A DNA stretch of 64,000 nt from Dactylosporangium vinaceum (GCF_019904175.1 NZ_CP061913.1:5952001-6016000), one strand, 5' to 3'. Counted from the stretch's first letter, positions 56,498 to 64,000 are shown. Notes: generated from the letters alone by a model not told the origin. Numbers and translations: made by a program.

Positions 56498-57079
56498 ATG
56501 CTGATTGCTTGGATCATCGGGTGTGAGATCGCGTTCTGGGTGGTGCTGGCCGCGGGGCTGAGCGCCAGGTATCTGCTGCGCCGCCGGCGGCTCGGGGCGG
56601 CGCTGCTGGTGGCCACGGCCGTCATCGACCTCGGGCTGCTCGTCGTGGCCGCTGTCGACCTGCGCGGCGGTGGGGTGGCCGGGCGGTCCCACGCGATCGC
56701 CGCGGTGTTCCTGGGGTTCTCGGTCGCGTTCGGGCACTCGATGATCAGGTGGGCCGACGTCCGGTTCGCACACCGGTTCGCCGGTGGGCCGCCGCCGCGG
56801 GTGGTGCCGAAGCGCGGGCCCGAGCGGGTCCGGTACGAGTGGCGGGAATGGGGCAAGGCGGTGCTCGGCGGGGCCGTCGCAGTGGCGCTGCTGCAGGGCG
56901 GGCGGTGGTGGATCGGCGACGATCAGCGGACCGAGGCGCTGCAGGGGATGACGCGGTTCGTGGGGTTCGCGCTGGCGGTCTGGTTGCTTGGCTGGCCCGT
57001 GTGGGTTTCTGTGGTTCAACTCTTGACGGCCCACACATTCGGGCGTAAACAAAACACAAGCAAAACGAAACGGCGGTGA
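56498..57079 (+). CDS. Conserved integral membrane protein
   Basis: 193 residues. Three or four helices: about 3-25 (IAWIIGCEIAFWVVLAAGL), 34-55, 65-85 and a C-terminal one at about 150-178. The motif FGHSMIRWADVRFAHRFAGG in the middle is typical of a conserved actinomycete membrane family I cannot name. Its C-terminal tail (FGRKQNTSKTKRR) lies over the promoter and operator of the next gene, so the tail sequence may be shaped by regulatory constraint. The ATG at 56498 is preferred; an ATG at 56468 is in frame. Confidence 0.72.
   Translation: MLIAWIIGCEIAFWVVLAAGLSARYLLRRRRLGAALLVATAVIDLGLLVVAAVDLRGGGVAGRSHAIAAVFLGFSVAFGHSMIRWADVRFAHRFAGGPPPRVVPKRGPERVRYEWREWGKAVLGGAVAVALLQGGRWWIGDDQRTEALQGMTRFVGFALAVWLLGWPVWVSVVQLLTAHTFGRKQNTSKTKRR
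57023..57066 (+). promoter_or_regulatory. Promoter and phased direct repeats upstream of the DeoR-type gene
   Basis: TTGACG (57023-57028), a 17-base spacer and TAAACA (57046-57051) form a possible promoter. Two CAAAAC elements (57050-57055 and 57061-57066) lie 11 bases apart, one helical turn, as expected for a DeoR-family operator. Both sit inside the end of the preceding gene. Confidence 0.5.
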
Positions 57080-57088
57080 AACCACATC

Positions 57089-57850
57089 ATGTACGCCGAG
57101 GAGCGGCAGCAGGCCATCGTCCGCATCGCCCGTGAGCAGGGGCGGGTCGAGGTGGCCGGGCTGGCCGACGAGCTCAACGTCACGTCGGAGACGATCCGGC
57201 GCGACCTCACCTCGCTCGAGCGGGCCGGGGTGCTGCGGCGGGTGCACGGCGGGGCGATCCCCGTCGAGCGCATCGGGTTCGAGCCCGCCCTGGCCACCCG
57301 CGACGCCGTGCTCGTGGAGGAGAAGGAGCGCATCGCCAAGCTGGCGCTCGCGGAGGTCCCCGAAGAGGGCGCCATCATCCTCGACGCCGGCACGACCACC
57401 ATCAAACTGGCCAACTTTCTGCCCGCCGACCGTGAGCTGACAGTCGTGGTCAACTCGCCGGTCATCGCCACCCTCCTGGGCACCCGGACCAACCTCAACG
57501 TGCTGCTGCTCGGCGGCCGGCTGCGGGGCAAGACCCTGGCCACCGTCGACGACTGGTCGCTGCGACCCCTGGCCGACCTGTACGTCGACGTCGCCTTCGT
57601 CGGCACGAACGGCATCTCGGTGGAGCGCGGGCTCACGACGCCCGACCCGGCCGAGGCGGCGGTGAAGCGGGCGATGATCCGCGCCGCCCGCCGCACCGTC
57701 CTGCTCGCCGACCACACCAAGCTGGGCAACGACTACCTGGCCCGGTTCGGCGAGCTGGCCGACGTCGACACGCTCATCACCGACACCCGCGCCGACACCG
57801 ACCTCGTGGGCGACATCGAGGCGACAGGCATCCGGGTGATGCGCGCATGA
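57089..57850 (+). CDS. DeoR-family regulator, FruR-like
   Basis: 253 residues. The N-terminal DeoR helix-turn-helix (MYAEERQQAIVRIAREQGRVEVAGLADELNVTSETIRRDLTSLERAGVLRRVHGGA) is canonical. The C-terminal sugar-phosphate-sensing domain (about 75-250) has DAGTTTIKLANFLPADRELTVVVNSPVIA, LLGGRLRGKT, VDVAFVGTNGIS and ADHTKLGND. DeoR proteins next to PfkB genes usually sense a phosphorylated sugar such as fructose 1-phosphate. It overlaps the kinase gene by 4 bases (ATGA), so it is the first gene of the PTS operon and probably autoregulated. Confidence 0.92.
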   Translation: MYAEERQQAIVRIAREQGRVEVAGLADELNVTSETIRRDLTSLERAGVLRRVHGGAIPVERIGFEPALATRDAVLVEEKERIAKLALAEVPEEGAIILDAGTTTIKLANFLPADRELTVVVNSPVIATLLGTRTNLNVLLLGGRLRGKTLATVDDWSLRPLADLYVDVAFVGTNGISVERGLTTPDPAEAAVKRAMIRAARRTVLLADHTKLGNDYLARFGELADVDTLITDTRADTDLVGDIEATGIRVMRA

Positions 57851-58797
57851 TCGTCACCGTCACGCTCAACCCGAGCCTGGACCGGGCGATGGACATCGGC
57901 CGGGTCATCCGCGGCGAGGTCATCCGGGCCACGGCGGCCCACCTCGACCCGGGCGGTAAAGGTGTCAACGTCTCCCGGGCGCTGCTGGCCAACGGCGTGC
58001 CGTCGGTCGCGGTGCTGCCCTGCGGCGGCGACGAGGGCAGCCAGCTGGTCCGGCTGCTCAAGGCCGAGGGCGTCGAGGTGCTGGCCATCCCGATCTCCGG
58101 GCGCACCCGCTCCAACATCACCCTGGCCGAGCCCGACGGCACGGTCACCAAGGTCAACGAGCCCGGGCCGGCCCTGGTCGGCGGCGAGTTCGACGCGATC
58201 ACCGACCGGGTGCTGGGCCGGGCCGGCTCGGCCGACTGGGTCGTGCTGTGCGGCAGCGTCCCGCCCGGGCTGCCCGCCGACGCCTACGCCCAGCTGTGCC
58301 GGCGCCTCACCGCGGCCGGCATCCGGGTCGCCGTGGACACCAGCGGCCCGGCCCTGCGCGAGGCTGCCGCGGCCGGTGCCACACTGCTCAAGCCCAACCG
58401 GGACGAGCTGGCCGAGGTCGTCGGGTCCCCCCTCGGCGACCTGCGCGACGTCGTCGCCGCCGCCCAGCAGCTGCGCGCCTGGGGGGCCGGGACGGTCCTG
58501 GCCAGCCTGGGCGCCGACGGTGCCGTGCTCGTCGACGCAGACGGCGTCGTCACCGGCACGTGCCCGGTGGCCCGCCCGCGCAGCACCGTCGGTGCCGGCG
58601 ACGCCCTCCTGGCCGGGTTCCTGGCCGCCGGCGCGCACGGGGCCGCCGCACTCGCCGAGGGGCTCGCCTGGGGCGCGGCCGCGGTAAGCCTGCCCGGCAG
58701 CAGGATGCCCGGCCCCGCCGATCTGATCCGCCACAACGTCACAATCCACCCCCGACCGGACGAGCTCCGCCCGCTGCTCTCCGGCCCGTCCTCCTGA
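57847..58797 (+). CDS. fruK: 1-phosphofructokinase-like PfkB kinase
   Basis: 316 residues of the PfkB ribokinase family. Key motifs are MIVTVTLNPSLDRAM at the start, DPGGKGVNVSRALLANG (signature 1), CGGDEGSQL and the C-terminal RSTVGAGDALLAGF (signature 2, catalytic Asp in GAGD). The FruK/LacC branch phosphorylates fructose 1-phosphate or tagatose 6-phosphate to the bisphosphate. The DeoR partner and PTS genes make fructose 1-phosphate the most likely substrate, but tagatose 6-phosphate cannot be excluded. It ends 12 bases before the EIIC gene. Confidence 0.88.
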   Translation: MIVTVTLNPSLDRAMDIGRVIRGEVIRATAAHLDPGGKGVNVSRALLANGVPSVAVLPCGGDEGSQLVRLLKAEGVEVLAIPISGRTRSNITLAEPDGTVTKVNEPGPALVGGEFDAITDRVLGRAGSADWVVLCGSVPPGLPADAYAQLCRRLTAAGIRVAVDTSGPALREAAAAGATLLKPNRDELAEVVGSPLGDLRDVVAAAQQLRAWGAGTVLASLGADGAVLVDADGVVTGTCPVARPRSTVGAGDALLAGFLAAGAHGAAALAEGLAWGAAAVSLPGSRMPGPADLIRHNVTIHPRPDELRPLLSGPSS

Positions 58798-58809
58798 AGG
58801 AGACACCCC

Positions 58810-59955
58810 GTGTCGACCTACACGCCCCAAGTCACCGGCTCGGGCTTCCGAGCCTCCGTCCAGCGCGTCGGCGGTTACCTCGCCGCGATGGTGATGCCGA
58901 ACATCGGCGCCTTCATCGCCTGGGGTCTCATCACGGCCCTGTTCATCCCGACGGGCTGGATCCCCAACAAGCACATCGCCGAGCTCGTCGGCCCGATGAT
59001 CACGGTGCTGCTGCCGCTGCTGATCGGCTACACCGGCGGCCGGCTCGTGCACGGCCAGCGCGGCGCGGTCGTCGGTGCGGTCGCCACGATGGGCATCGTG
59101 GTCGGCGCCGACGTGCCGATGTTCCTCGGTGCCATGATGATCGGCCCGCTGACCGCCTACATCCTCAAGCTGTGGGACGGCCTGGTCGAGAACCGCATCC
59201 GGCCCGGCTTCGAGATGCTCGTCGACAACTTCAGCGCCGGCATCATCGGCGGCGCGATGGCCGTCGGCGGCCTCTACGGGATCGGCCCGGTCGTCGAGTG
59301 GCTGACCAAGCGGGCCGGCAACGGTGCCAACTGGCTCGTCGCGCACGACCTGCTCCCGCTGACCTCGATCGTCGTCGAGCCGGCGAAGGTGCTCTTCCTG
59401 AACAACGCCATCAACCACGGCGTGTTCGGCCCGCTCGGTGTCGCCGAGGCGGCCGACAAGGGCAAGTCGATCCTGTTCATGATCGAGTCGAACCCCGGCC
59501 CCGGCCTCGGCCTGCTGCTCGCGTTCTTCCTGTTCGGCCCGCGCAACCTGCGTCCGAGCGTGCCGGCCGCGATCATCGTGCAGTTCCTCGGCGGCATCCA
59601 CGAGATCTACTTCCCGTACGTGCTGATGAAGCCGAAGCTGATCCTGGCCATGATCTGCGGCGGCGCCGCGGGTGTCGGCACCTTCATGATCACCGGCGCC
59701 GGCCTGGTCGCCACCCCGTCGCCGGGCAGCATCTTCGCCTACATGGCTGTCACACCCAGGGGCGGCTACTTCGGCGTCCTGCTCGGCATCGTCATCGCCG
59801 CCGGCGTCACGTTCGCTGTCGCATCGCTGCTGCTGGGCTTCGGCCGCAATGAACCGGCCGAGGACGAGGCGGCCATCGGCCCGGACGAGGAGACCGTCGT
59901 CAACCCCGACGAGGCCGAGAACGCCGCGGCCAAGCTGTCCCGCCAGGAGGCGTAG
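58810..59955 (+). CDS. PTS mannitol-type permease, EIIC
   Basis: 381 residues. About eight membrane helices form the mannitol EIIC domain: AAMVMPNIGAFIAWGLITALFIPTGWIPNKHIAE at the start, GADVPMFLGAMMIGPLTAYILKL and FEMLVDNFSAGIIGG in the middle. NNAINHGVFGPLGV and GGIHEIYFPYVLMKPKL follow. There is no fused B domain; EIIB and EIIA are separate genes. The polar C-terminal tail (about 350-381) is not needed by the core. It transports and phosphorylates a hexitol-like substrate. The GTG at 58810 is preceded by AAGGAGA 5 bases upstream. Confidence 0.92.
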   Translation: MSTYTPQVTGSGFRASVQRVGGYLAAMVMPNIGAFIAWGLITALFIPTGWIPNKHIAELVGPMITVLLPLLIGYTGGRLVHGQRGAVVGAVATMGIVVGADVPMFLGAMMIGPLTAYILKLWDGLVENRIRPGFEMLVDNFSAGIIGGAMAVGGLYGIGPVVEWLTKRAGNGANWLVAHDLLPLTSIVVEPAKVLFLNNAINHGVFGPLGVAEAADKGKSILFMIESNPGPGLGLLLAFFLFGPRNLRPSVPAAIIVQFLGGIHEIYFPYVLMKPKLILAMICGGAAGVGTFMITGAGLVATPSPGSIFAYMAVTPRGGYFGVLLGIVIAAGVTFAVASLLLGFGRNEPAEDEAAIGPDEETVVNPDEAENAAAKLSRQEA

Positions 59956-59960
59956 AGCGC

Positions 59961-60269
59961 ATGCCGACGATTCGCGGTACCGACATCAAGAAGCTCGTCG
60001 TGGCCTGTGACGCGGGAATGGGCAGCAGCGTGATGCTGGCCAGCCAGCTCAAGCGCCAGCTCGCCAAGAACGCGGTGACGGTCGAGCACACCCCGGTGAA
60101 CTCGATCCCGGCCGACGCCGACGTGGTGCTGTGCCACAAGGGCCTCGCGGCCCGGGCCCGGGTCAGCGCGCCGGACAAGGTCATCGTGCCCTTCCAGGTG
60201 TTCATCGGCGACCCCGCGGTCGCCAAGGTCGTGCAGGCGGTGCAGCGCGGCGGTGAACTCAGTGGGTGA
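59961..60269 (+). CDS. PTS mannitol-type EIIB subunit
   Basis: 102 residues. The phospho-accepting Cys16 lies in VVACDAGMGSSVMLAS, the signature of mannitol-type EIIB, followed by HTPVNSIPADADVVLCHKGL. It passes phosphate from EIIA to the sugar at EIIC. The gene starts 5 bases after EIIC and overlaps EIIA by 17 bases. Confidence 0.92.
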   Translation: MPTIRGTDIKKLVVACDAGMGSSVMLASQLKRQLAKNAVTVEHTPVNSIPADADVVLCHKGLAARARVSAPDKVIVPFQVFIGDPAVAKVVQAVQRGGELSG

Positions 60270-60696
60270 CCTGCTCGCCCGCGACGCGATCCGGCTCGGC
60301 GAGCGGGCCGGATCGCGGGAGGAGGCGATCCGCCGCTGCGGCGAGGTGCTCGTCGAGATCGGCGCGGTGGCCCCCTCCTACGTTGACGCGATGCTCGAGC
60401 GCGAGCAGAGCATCTCGACGTACATCGGCGAGGGTGTCGCGATCCCGCACGGCACCCTCAACAGCAAGGAGACGGTCGTGCGCGACGCGCTCGCGGTGGT
60501 CTCCTTCCCCGACGGCGTCGACTGGGGCGGCGAGGACGTGCGCGTGTGCGTCGCGATCGCCGCCGCCGGCGACGGCCACGTCGACATCCTTGCCGCGCTC
60601 GCCGAGATCCTGATGGAGCCCGACGACGCCGCCCGGCTGCGCGCCGCGGCGAGCGCCGATGAAGTACTCGACCTGCTGGTTTTGGAGAAGTCGTGA
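60253..60696 (+). CDS. PTS mannitol-type EIIA subunit
   Basis: 147 residues. The phospho-accepting His66 is in GVAIPHGTLNSKETVVRDALAVV, typical of the EIIA domain of the Fru/Mtl family. The start of the domain shows LGERAGSREEAIRRCGEVLVE. The GTG at 60253 lies inside the EIIB gene (17-base overlap) and the ribosome binding site would be GCGGCGG; an internal start is unlikely because it would lose the first helix. It ends overlapping the dehydrogenase gene (GTGA). Confidence 0.92.
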   Translation: MNSVGDLLARDAIRLGERAGSREEAIRRCGEVLVEIGAVAPSYVDAMLEREQSISTYIGEGVAIPHGTLNSKETVVRDALAVVSFPDGVDWGGEDVRVCVAIAAAGDGHVDILAALAEILMEPDDAARLRAAASADEVLDLLVLEKS

Positions 60697-61733
60697 GAGT
60701 AGTACGGTTCCACGCCCCCGGTGACGTCCGCATCGAGGATGCGCCCGAGCCGTCGCCGGGGCCCGGTGACGTCAAGATCCGGGTGCGGGCGTGCTCGACG
60801 TGCGGTACCGACGTCAAGATCTTCAAGTTCGGCCACCACCACATCGTGCCGCCGCGCGTCATGGGCCACGAGATCGCCGGTGAGGTCGTCGAGGTCGGCG
60901 CCGATGTGCGCGGGTGGCAGGCCGGCGACCGGGTCCAGGTCATCGCCGCGATCCCGTGTGGGCAGTGCGGCGAGTGCCGGCGGGGCCGGATGACCGTCTG
61001 CCCCAACCAGGTGTCGATGGGATACCACTTCGACGGCGGCTTCGCCGAGTACATGATCGTGCCGCCGAACGTCCTCGCCGTCGACGGGCTCAACCGCATC
61101 CCGGAGGGGCTCAGCTTCGCCGAGGCGTCGGTCGCCGAGCCCCTCGCGTGCGTGCTCAACGGCCAGAACCTGGCCGGGGTCGGCGAGGGCGACGACGTGG
61201 TGGTCATGGGCTCCGGCCCGATCGGCTGCCTGCACGTGCGCCTGGCCCGGGCCCGCGGCGCCGCCCGTGTGTTCCTGGTCGACCTCAACCGCGAGCGCCT
61301 CGACCTGGCGGCCGCCCTCGTGCAGCCCGACGAGGCGATCTGCGGCGCCGAGGTGGACGTCGTCGACGCGGTCATGAAGCTCACCGAGGGCCGCGGCGCC
61401 GACGTCGTCATCACCGCCGCCGCCGCGGGCGCCGCCCAGGAGCAGGCGGTGCAGATGACCGCGCGGCAGGGCCGGATCAGCTTCTTCGGCGGCCTGCCGA
61501 AGGACAAGCCGGTCATCTCGCTGGACTCCAACCTCGTGCACTACCGGGAGCTGACGATCGTCGGCGCCAACGGCTCCAGCCCCGAGCACAACAAGGAGGC
61601 GCTGCGGCTCATCGCCGAGGGTGCCGTCCCCGTCGCCGACCTCATCACCCACCGCCTGCCCCTCGACGCCGCGCTCGACGCCTTCGGGATCGTCGCCCGC
61701 GGCGAGGCGATCAAGGTGACCGTCGAACCCTAG
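60693..61733 (+). CDS. Zinc-dependent medium-chain dehydrogenase (sorbitol/threonine-type)
   Basis: 346 residues. Catalytic zinc ligands Cys37 (CSTCGTD) and His59/Glu60 (VMGHEIAGEV) and a four-Cys structural zinc site (Cys89, Cys92, Cys95, Cys103) are present. A Rossmann core follows with VVVMGSGPIGCLHVRLARARGAARVFLVDLN. The MDR family oxidises polyols to ketoses; GatD (galactitol 1-phosphate) and sorbitol dehydrogenases are close relatives. In this operon it probably acts on an alditol or alditol phosphate. It overlaps EIIA by 4 bases and precedes HPr by 10 bases. Confidence 0.88.
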   Translation: MRVVRFHAPGDVRIEDAPEPSPGPGDVKIRVRACSTCGTDVKIFKFGHHHIVPPRVMGHEIAGEVVEVGADVRGWQAGDRVQVIAAIPCGQCGECRRGRMTVCPNQVSMGYHFDGGFAEYMIVPPNVLAVDGLNRIPEGLSFAEASVAEPLACVLNGQNLAGVGEGDDVVVMGSGPIGCLHVRLARARGAARVFLVDLNRERLDLAAALVQPDEAICGAEVDVVDAVMKLTEGRGADVVITAAAAGAAQEQAVQMTARQGRISFFGGLPKDKPVISLDSNLVHYRELTIVGANGSSPEHNKEALRLIAEGAVPVADLITHRLPLDAALDAFGIVARGEAIKVTVEP

Positions 61734-61743
61734 GAGGTGTTTC

Positions 61744-62022
61744 GTGCCCACCCGGACCGTTGTCGTCGGCTCGGCCAGCGGCCTGCACGCCCGCCCCGCC
61801 GCCCTGTTCGTCGCCGCCGCCGCGAAGCAGAACGTGCCAGTCACCATCACCACCGAAGGGGCGAAGAAGCCGGTACCGGCCCGTAGCATGCTGGGTGTGC
61901 TGTCACTGGGCGCCAAGCAGGGGACCGAGGTCACCCTCACGGCCGACGGCGACGGCGCCGAGGCGGCCCTCGACGAGCTGGCCGGGCTCCTGGCCCGCGA
62001 TCTGGACGCCCCCGATGCCTGA
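61744..62022 (+). CDS. ptsH: PTS phosphocarrier HPr
   Basis: 92 residues. The phospho-accepting His15 lies in ASGLHARPAALFV. The regulatory-site Ser (Ser48, in PARSMLGVLSLGA) is present, so kinase regulation is possible but not shown. HPr shuttles phosphate from enzyme I to EIIA. It overlaps the enzyme I gene by 8 bases. The ribosome binding site is AGGAGG 6 bases upstream of the GTG. Confidence 0.93.
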   Translation: MPTRTVVVGSASGLHARPAALFVAAAAKQNVPVTITTEGAKKPVPARSMLGVLSLGAKQGTEVTLTADGDGAEAALDELAGLLARDLDAPDA

Positions 62023-63655
62023 GCTGCGGGGGATCGGCGTGTCACCGGGCCGCGCGGCCGGCCCGGTGCTGCACCTGGCACCCCCGCCTGCGCTGCCGGC
62101 CCCGCCGCCCGCCGTCGACGCCGGCGCGGAGAAGGCGTCGGTCCGCGCGGCCGTGGCGGCCGTCGCCGCGGAGCTGGAGCGCCGGGCCGAGGCCGCCGCC
62201 GACCCCACGGTCGCGGAGGTCCTGCGGGCGCAGGTGCTGATGGCGACCGACGAGATGCTGGTGGACGCCGCCCTCGACCGCGTCGACGCCGGCGCGTCGG
62301 CGCCGCACGCGCTGGCGGACGCCCTGGCCGAGCACCGGGCGGCGTTCGAGGCGGCCGGGGGATACCTGGCCGAGCGGGTCGCCGACCTCGACGACCTGCG
62401 GGACCGCATGGTCGCGGCCTGTCTCGGCCTGCCGATGCCGGGCATCCCGGCGCCGGGGCATCCGTTCATCCTGGCGGCGCGGGACCTGGCCCCGGCCGAC
62501 ACCGCCGGGCTGGACCCGGCCGTCGTGCTGGCGCTCGTCACCGCCGAGGGCGGTCCGACGTCGCACACGGCGATCCTGGCCCGGACGCTCGGCATCCCCG
62601 CCGTGGTGCGGTGCGGCGAGATCGCCGACGTCGCCGACGCGTCGCTCATCGCCGTCGACGGCCGAACCGGCGCCGTGACGACGGGACTCTCGGGGGCCGA
62701 CGCGGACGCCGTCAACGCGGAGGCCGCCGCCCTGCTCGCCGGCCGGGCCGCGTCGCACGGGCCCGGGCAGACCGCCGACGGGCACCCTGTCGCGCTGCTG
62801 GGCAACATCGGCTCCGCCCGCGACCTGACGCCGGACGTCGAGGGCGTCGGGCTGTTCCGGACCGAGCTGCTGTACCTCGATCGCGCCGACGCCCCCACCG
62901 AGCAGGAGCAGGTCGCCGCCTACACCGCGGTGTTCGCGGCCCTGCCCGGCAAGAAGGTCGTGGTGCGCACCCTCGACGCGGGCGCCGACAAGCCCCTGCC
63001 GTTCCTGCGCATGGCCGAGGAGCCCAACCCCGCCCTGGGCGTGCGGGGGCTGCGCATCGCCCGCCGCACCCCGGCCGTCCTGGCGACCCAGCTCGCCGCG
63101 ATCGCCACGGCCGCCGCCGCGACCGAGGCCGACGTGTGGGTGATGGCCCCGATGGTCGCCACCGCCGCCGAGGCCGCCGCGTTCACGTCGCAGTGCCGCG
63201 CCCACGGCCTCCCGACGGCCGGTGTGATGATCGAGATCCCGGCGGCCGCCCTGCGCGCGCCGTCGATCCTGCGCGACGCCGACTTCCTGAGCCTGGGCAC
63301 CAACGACCTGAGCCAGTACACCTTCGCCGCCGACCGCATGTGCGGCGATCTGGCCGAGCTCCTCGACCCGTGGCAGCCGGCCCTGATCACCCTGATCGCC
63401 GCCTGCGCCACGGCGGGCCAGGAGGCGGGCAAGCCGGTCGGGGTGTGCGGGGAGTCGGCCGCGGACCCGGACTTCGCCCTGGTGCTGGCCGGGCTGGGCA
63501 TCACCAGCCTGTCCATGGCCCCGCGCAGCATCCCCGCCGTCCGCGAGGCCCTGGCCGCCCACACGCTCCAGGAGTGCCGCCAGATCGCCAAGGCCGCCCT
63601 GGCCGCGGACACCCCGGAGGCCGCCCGCGCCGCGGTCCGCCGCACATCCGGCTGA
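62015..63655 (+). CDS. ptsI: PTS enzyme I (phosphoenolpyruvate-protein phosphotransferase)
   Basis: 546 residues. The N-terminal phosphohistidine domain has LRGIGVSPGRAAGPVLHL and active His184 (EGGPTSHTAILARTLGIPAVV). The C-terminal PEP-binding barrel (about 260-540) has VGLFRTELLYLDRADAPTEQEQ, VVRTLDAGADKPLPF, GVRGLRIA, PTAGVMIEIPAAAL, LSLGTNDLSQYTFAADR and GVCGESAADPDF. It transfers phosphate from PEP to HPr. Having both general PTS proteins in the same operon as a sugar-specific EII suggests they may be the main general PTS of the organism (inference). It ends 56 bases before the convergent deacetylase end. Confidence 0.95.
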   Translation: MPELRGIGVSPGRAAGPVLHLAPPPALPAPPPAVDAGAEKASVRAAVAAVAAELERRAEAAADPTVAEVLRAQVLMATDEMLVDAALDRVDAGASAPHALADALAEHRAAFEAAGGYLAERVADLDDLRDRMVAACLGLPMPGIPAPGHPFILAARDLAPADTAGLDPAVVLALVTAEGGPTSHTAILARTLGIPAVVRCGEIADVADASLIAVDGRTGAVTTGLSGADADAVNAEAAALLAGRAASHGPGQTADGHPVALLGNIGSARDLTPDVEGVGLFRTELLYLDRADAPTEQEQVAAYTAVFAALPGKKVVVRTLDAGADKPLPFLRMAEEPNPALGVRGLRIARRTPAVLATQLAAIATAAAATEADVWVMAPMVATAAEAAAFTSQCRAHGLPTAGVMIEIPAAALRAPSILRDADFLSLGTNDLSQYTFAADRMCGDLAELLDPWQPALITLIAACATAGQEAGKPVGVCGESAADPDFALVLAGLGITSLSMAPRSIPAVREALAAHTLQECRQIAKAALAADTPEAARAAVRRTSG

Positions 63656-63711
63656 CGGGCCCGGTCGCCGGTGCCGGACCCGCGGCCGGGAGCGGGCCGG
63701 TCACCGGGTGG

Positions 63712-64000
63712 TCAGGGCTGCACGCCGAGCGCGACGAACTGCAGGCCGCGGGACTGCAGGGCCGGGATGACGGTGCGCAGGGCGGCGCAGGTCTGGGAGC
63801 GGTCGCCGCCGCCGTCGTGGCACAGGAGGATGTCGCCGGGCCGGGCGGCCAGCAGGTGGCTGGTGATGGACGGGGTGCCCGGCTTGGTCCAGTCCTTCGG
63901 GTCGCGGTCCCAGTTCACCGGGATCATGCCGGCCTTCGCGGCGGCGGCGAAGACGGCCGGGGAGACGGCGCCGCCGGGTGAGCGGAAGACGGCCGGGGTG
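63712..64000 (-). CDS. Polysaccharide deacetylase (NodB) domain, 5' end outside window
   Basis: C-terminal 95 codons of a gene entering from the right edge. NodB motifs 3 to 5 are visible: VFRSPGG (Arg-x-Pro-Gly), VNWDRDPKDW and LLCHDGGGDRSQTCAAL. The end of the domain (ALRTVIPALQSRGLQFVALG) matches that of the PBP-deacetylase fusion at 19065. The active-site His and metal ligands before motif 3 lie beyond base 64000. It would remove N-acetyl groups from peptidoglycan or chitin-like glycans. Confidence 0.85.
   Translation of the reverse strand, partial: TPAVFRSPGGAVSPAVFAAAAKAGMIPVNWDRDPKDWTKPGTPSITSHLLAARPGDILLCHDGGGDRSQTCAALRTVIPALQSRGLQFVALGVQP

Noticed and set aside
1..64000. CRISPR arrays, tRNA or rRNA genes, transposases, integrases, phage genes
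   Set aside because: Looked for repeated direct repeats with spacers, tRNA-like cloverleaf ends and characteristic protein motifs; none seen. Absence of tRNAs rests on reading by eye; a tRNAscan run would settle it.

Overview
The window is about 73% G+C, with strong third-position G/C bias, frequent GTG/TTG starts, very short intergenic gaps, many NarL-type two-component pairs and Actinobacteria-specific families (SCO0607-type lipoprotein, DUF427, roadblock proteins, MDMPI/DinB-like protein). This points to a free-living, polysaccharide-degrading actinomycete. Micromonosporaceae is my best guess, but that is an inference; no rRNA or other taxonomic marker is present. I see no tRNA, rRNA, CRISPR array, insertion sequence, prophage or plasmid origin. 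It looks like ordinary chromosome.

Layout. 1-1.3 kb: start of a secreted rhamnogalacturonan lyase with a clear promoter and LacI-type operator. 1.4-3.6 kb: membrane protein plus NarL two-component pair 1. 3.8-6.8 kb: DUF1062 protein, alpha/beta hydrolase, secreted LamG protein, arylamine N-acetyltransferase. 6.7-12.5 kb: two-component pair 2, divergent from an ABC (FtsX-type) exporter and a DivIVA-like membrane protein. 12.5-18.3 kb: PadR plus MFS efflux pump, then an MMPL transporter with two-component pair 3. 18.4-21.9 kb: a repeat protein and an unusual penicillin-binding protein fused to a polysaccharide deacetylase. 22-31.9 kb: small regulators (ArsR, two TetR, MarR) and accessory proteins (HEAT repeat, HD hydrolase, expansin-like, DUF427, PlsC, DUF1810, SnoaL-like). 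31.9-42.3 kb: a maltose/maltodextrin locus with secreted amylase, intracellular glucosidase, a LacI-family repressor, the binding protein and two permeases, and a second GH13 enzyme. 42.4-49 kb: transglutaminase-like protein, MFS pump with MarR, isochorismatase-like hydrolase, lipoprotein, roadblock pair and RraA-like protein. 48.4-54.6 kb: secreted serine protease, GH95-like glycosidase and a chemoreceptor. 54.6-57.1 kb: two-component pair 4 and a membrane protein. 57.1-63.7 kb: a complete PTS operon (DeoR regulator, PfkB kinase, EIIC, EIIB, EIIA, zinc dehydrogenase, HPr, enzyme I). The last 290 bases hold the end of another polysaccharide deacetylase.

How the genes work together. Starch is cut outside the cell by the CBM20 amylase. 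The maltodextrins are bound by the MalE-type lipoprotein and imported by the MalF/MalG-type permeases; no ATPase gene is adjacent, as is usual in actinomycetes, where MsiK is shared. Two cytoplasmic GH13 enzymes then hydrolyse them. CTTGCAAG-type elements recur around these genes and once inside a coding region. The PTS operon combines a mannitol-type permease with a 1-phosphofructokinase-type kinase and a zinc alcohol dehydrogenase, a mix that suggests entry of an alditol through a ketose phosphate.

Two features stand out. The protein at 19065-21881 joins an intact GT51 glycosyltransferase, a transpeptidase domain that has lost its catalytic Ser and Lys, and an intact NodB deacetylase. Second, at least ten genes, mostly regulators, have a TANNNT-like -10 box exactly six bases before the start codon, and several have perfect operator palindromes in the promoter spacer. 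This is consistent with leaderless, autoregulated transcription.
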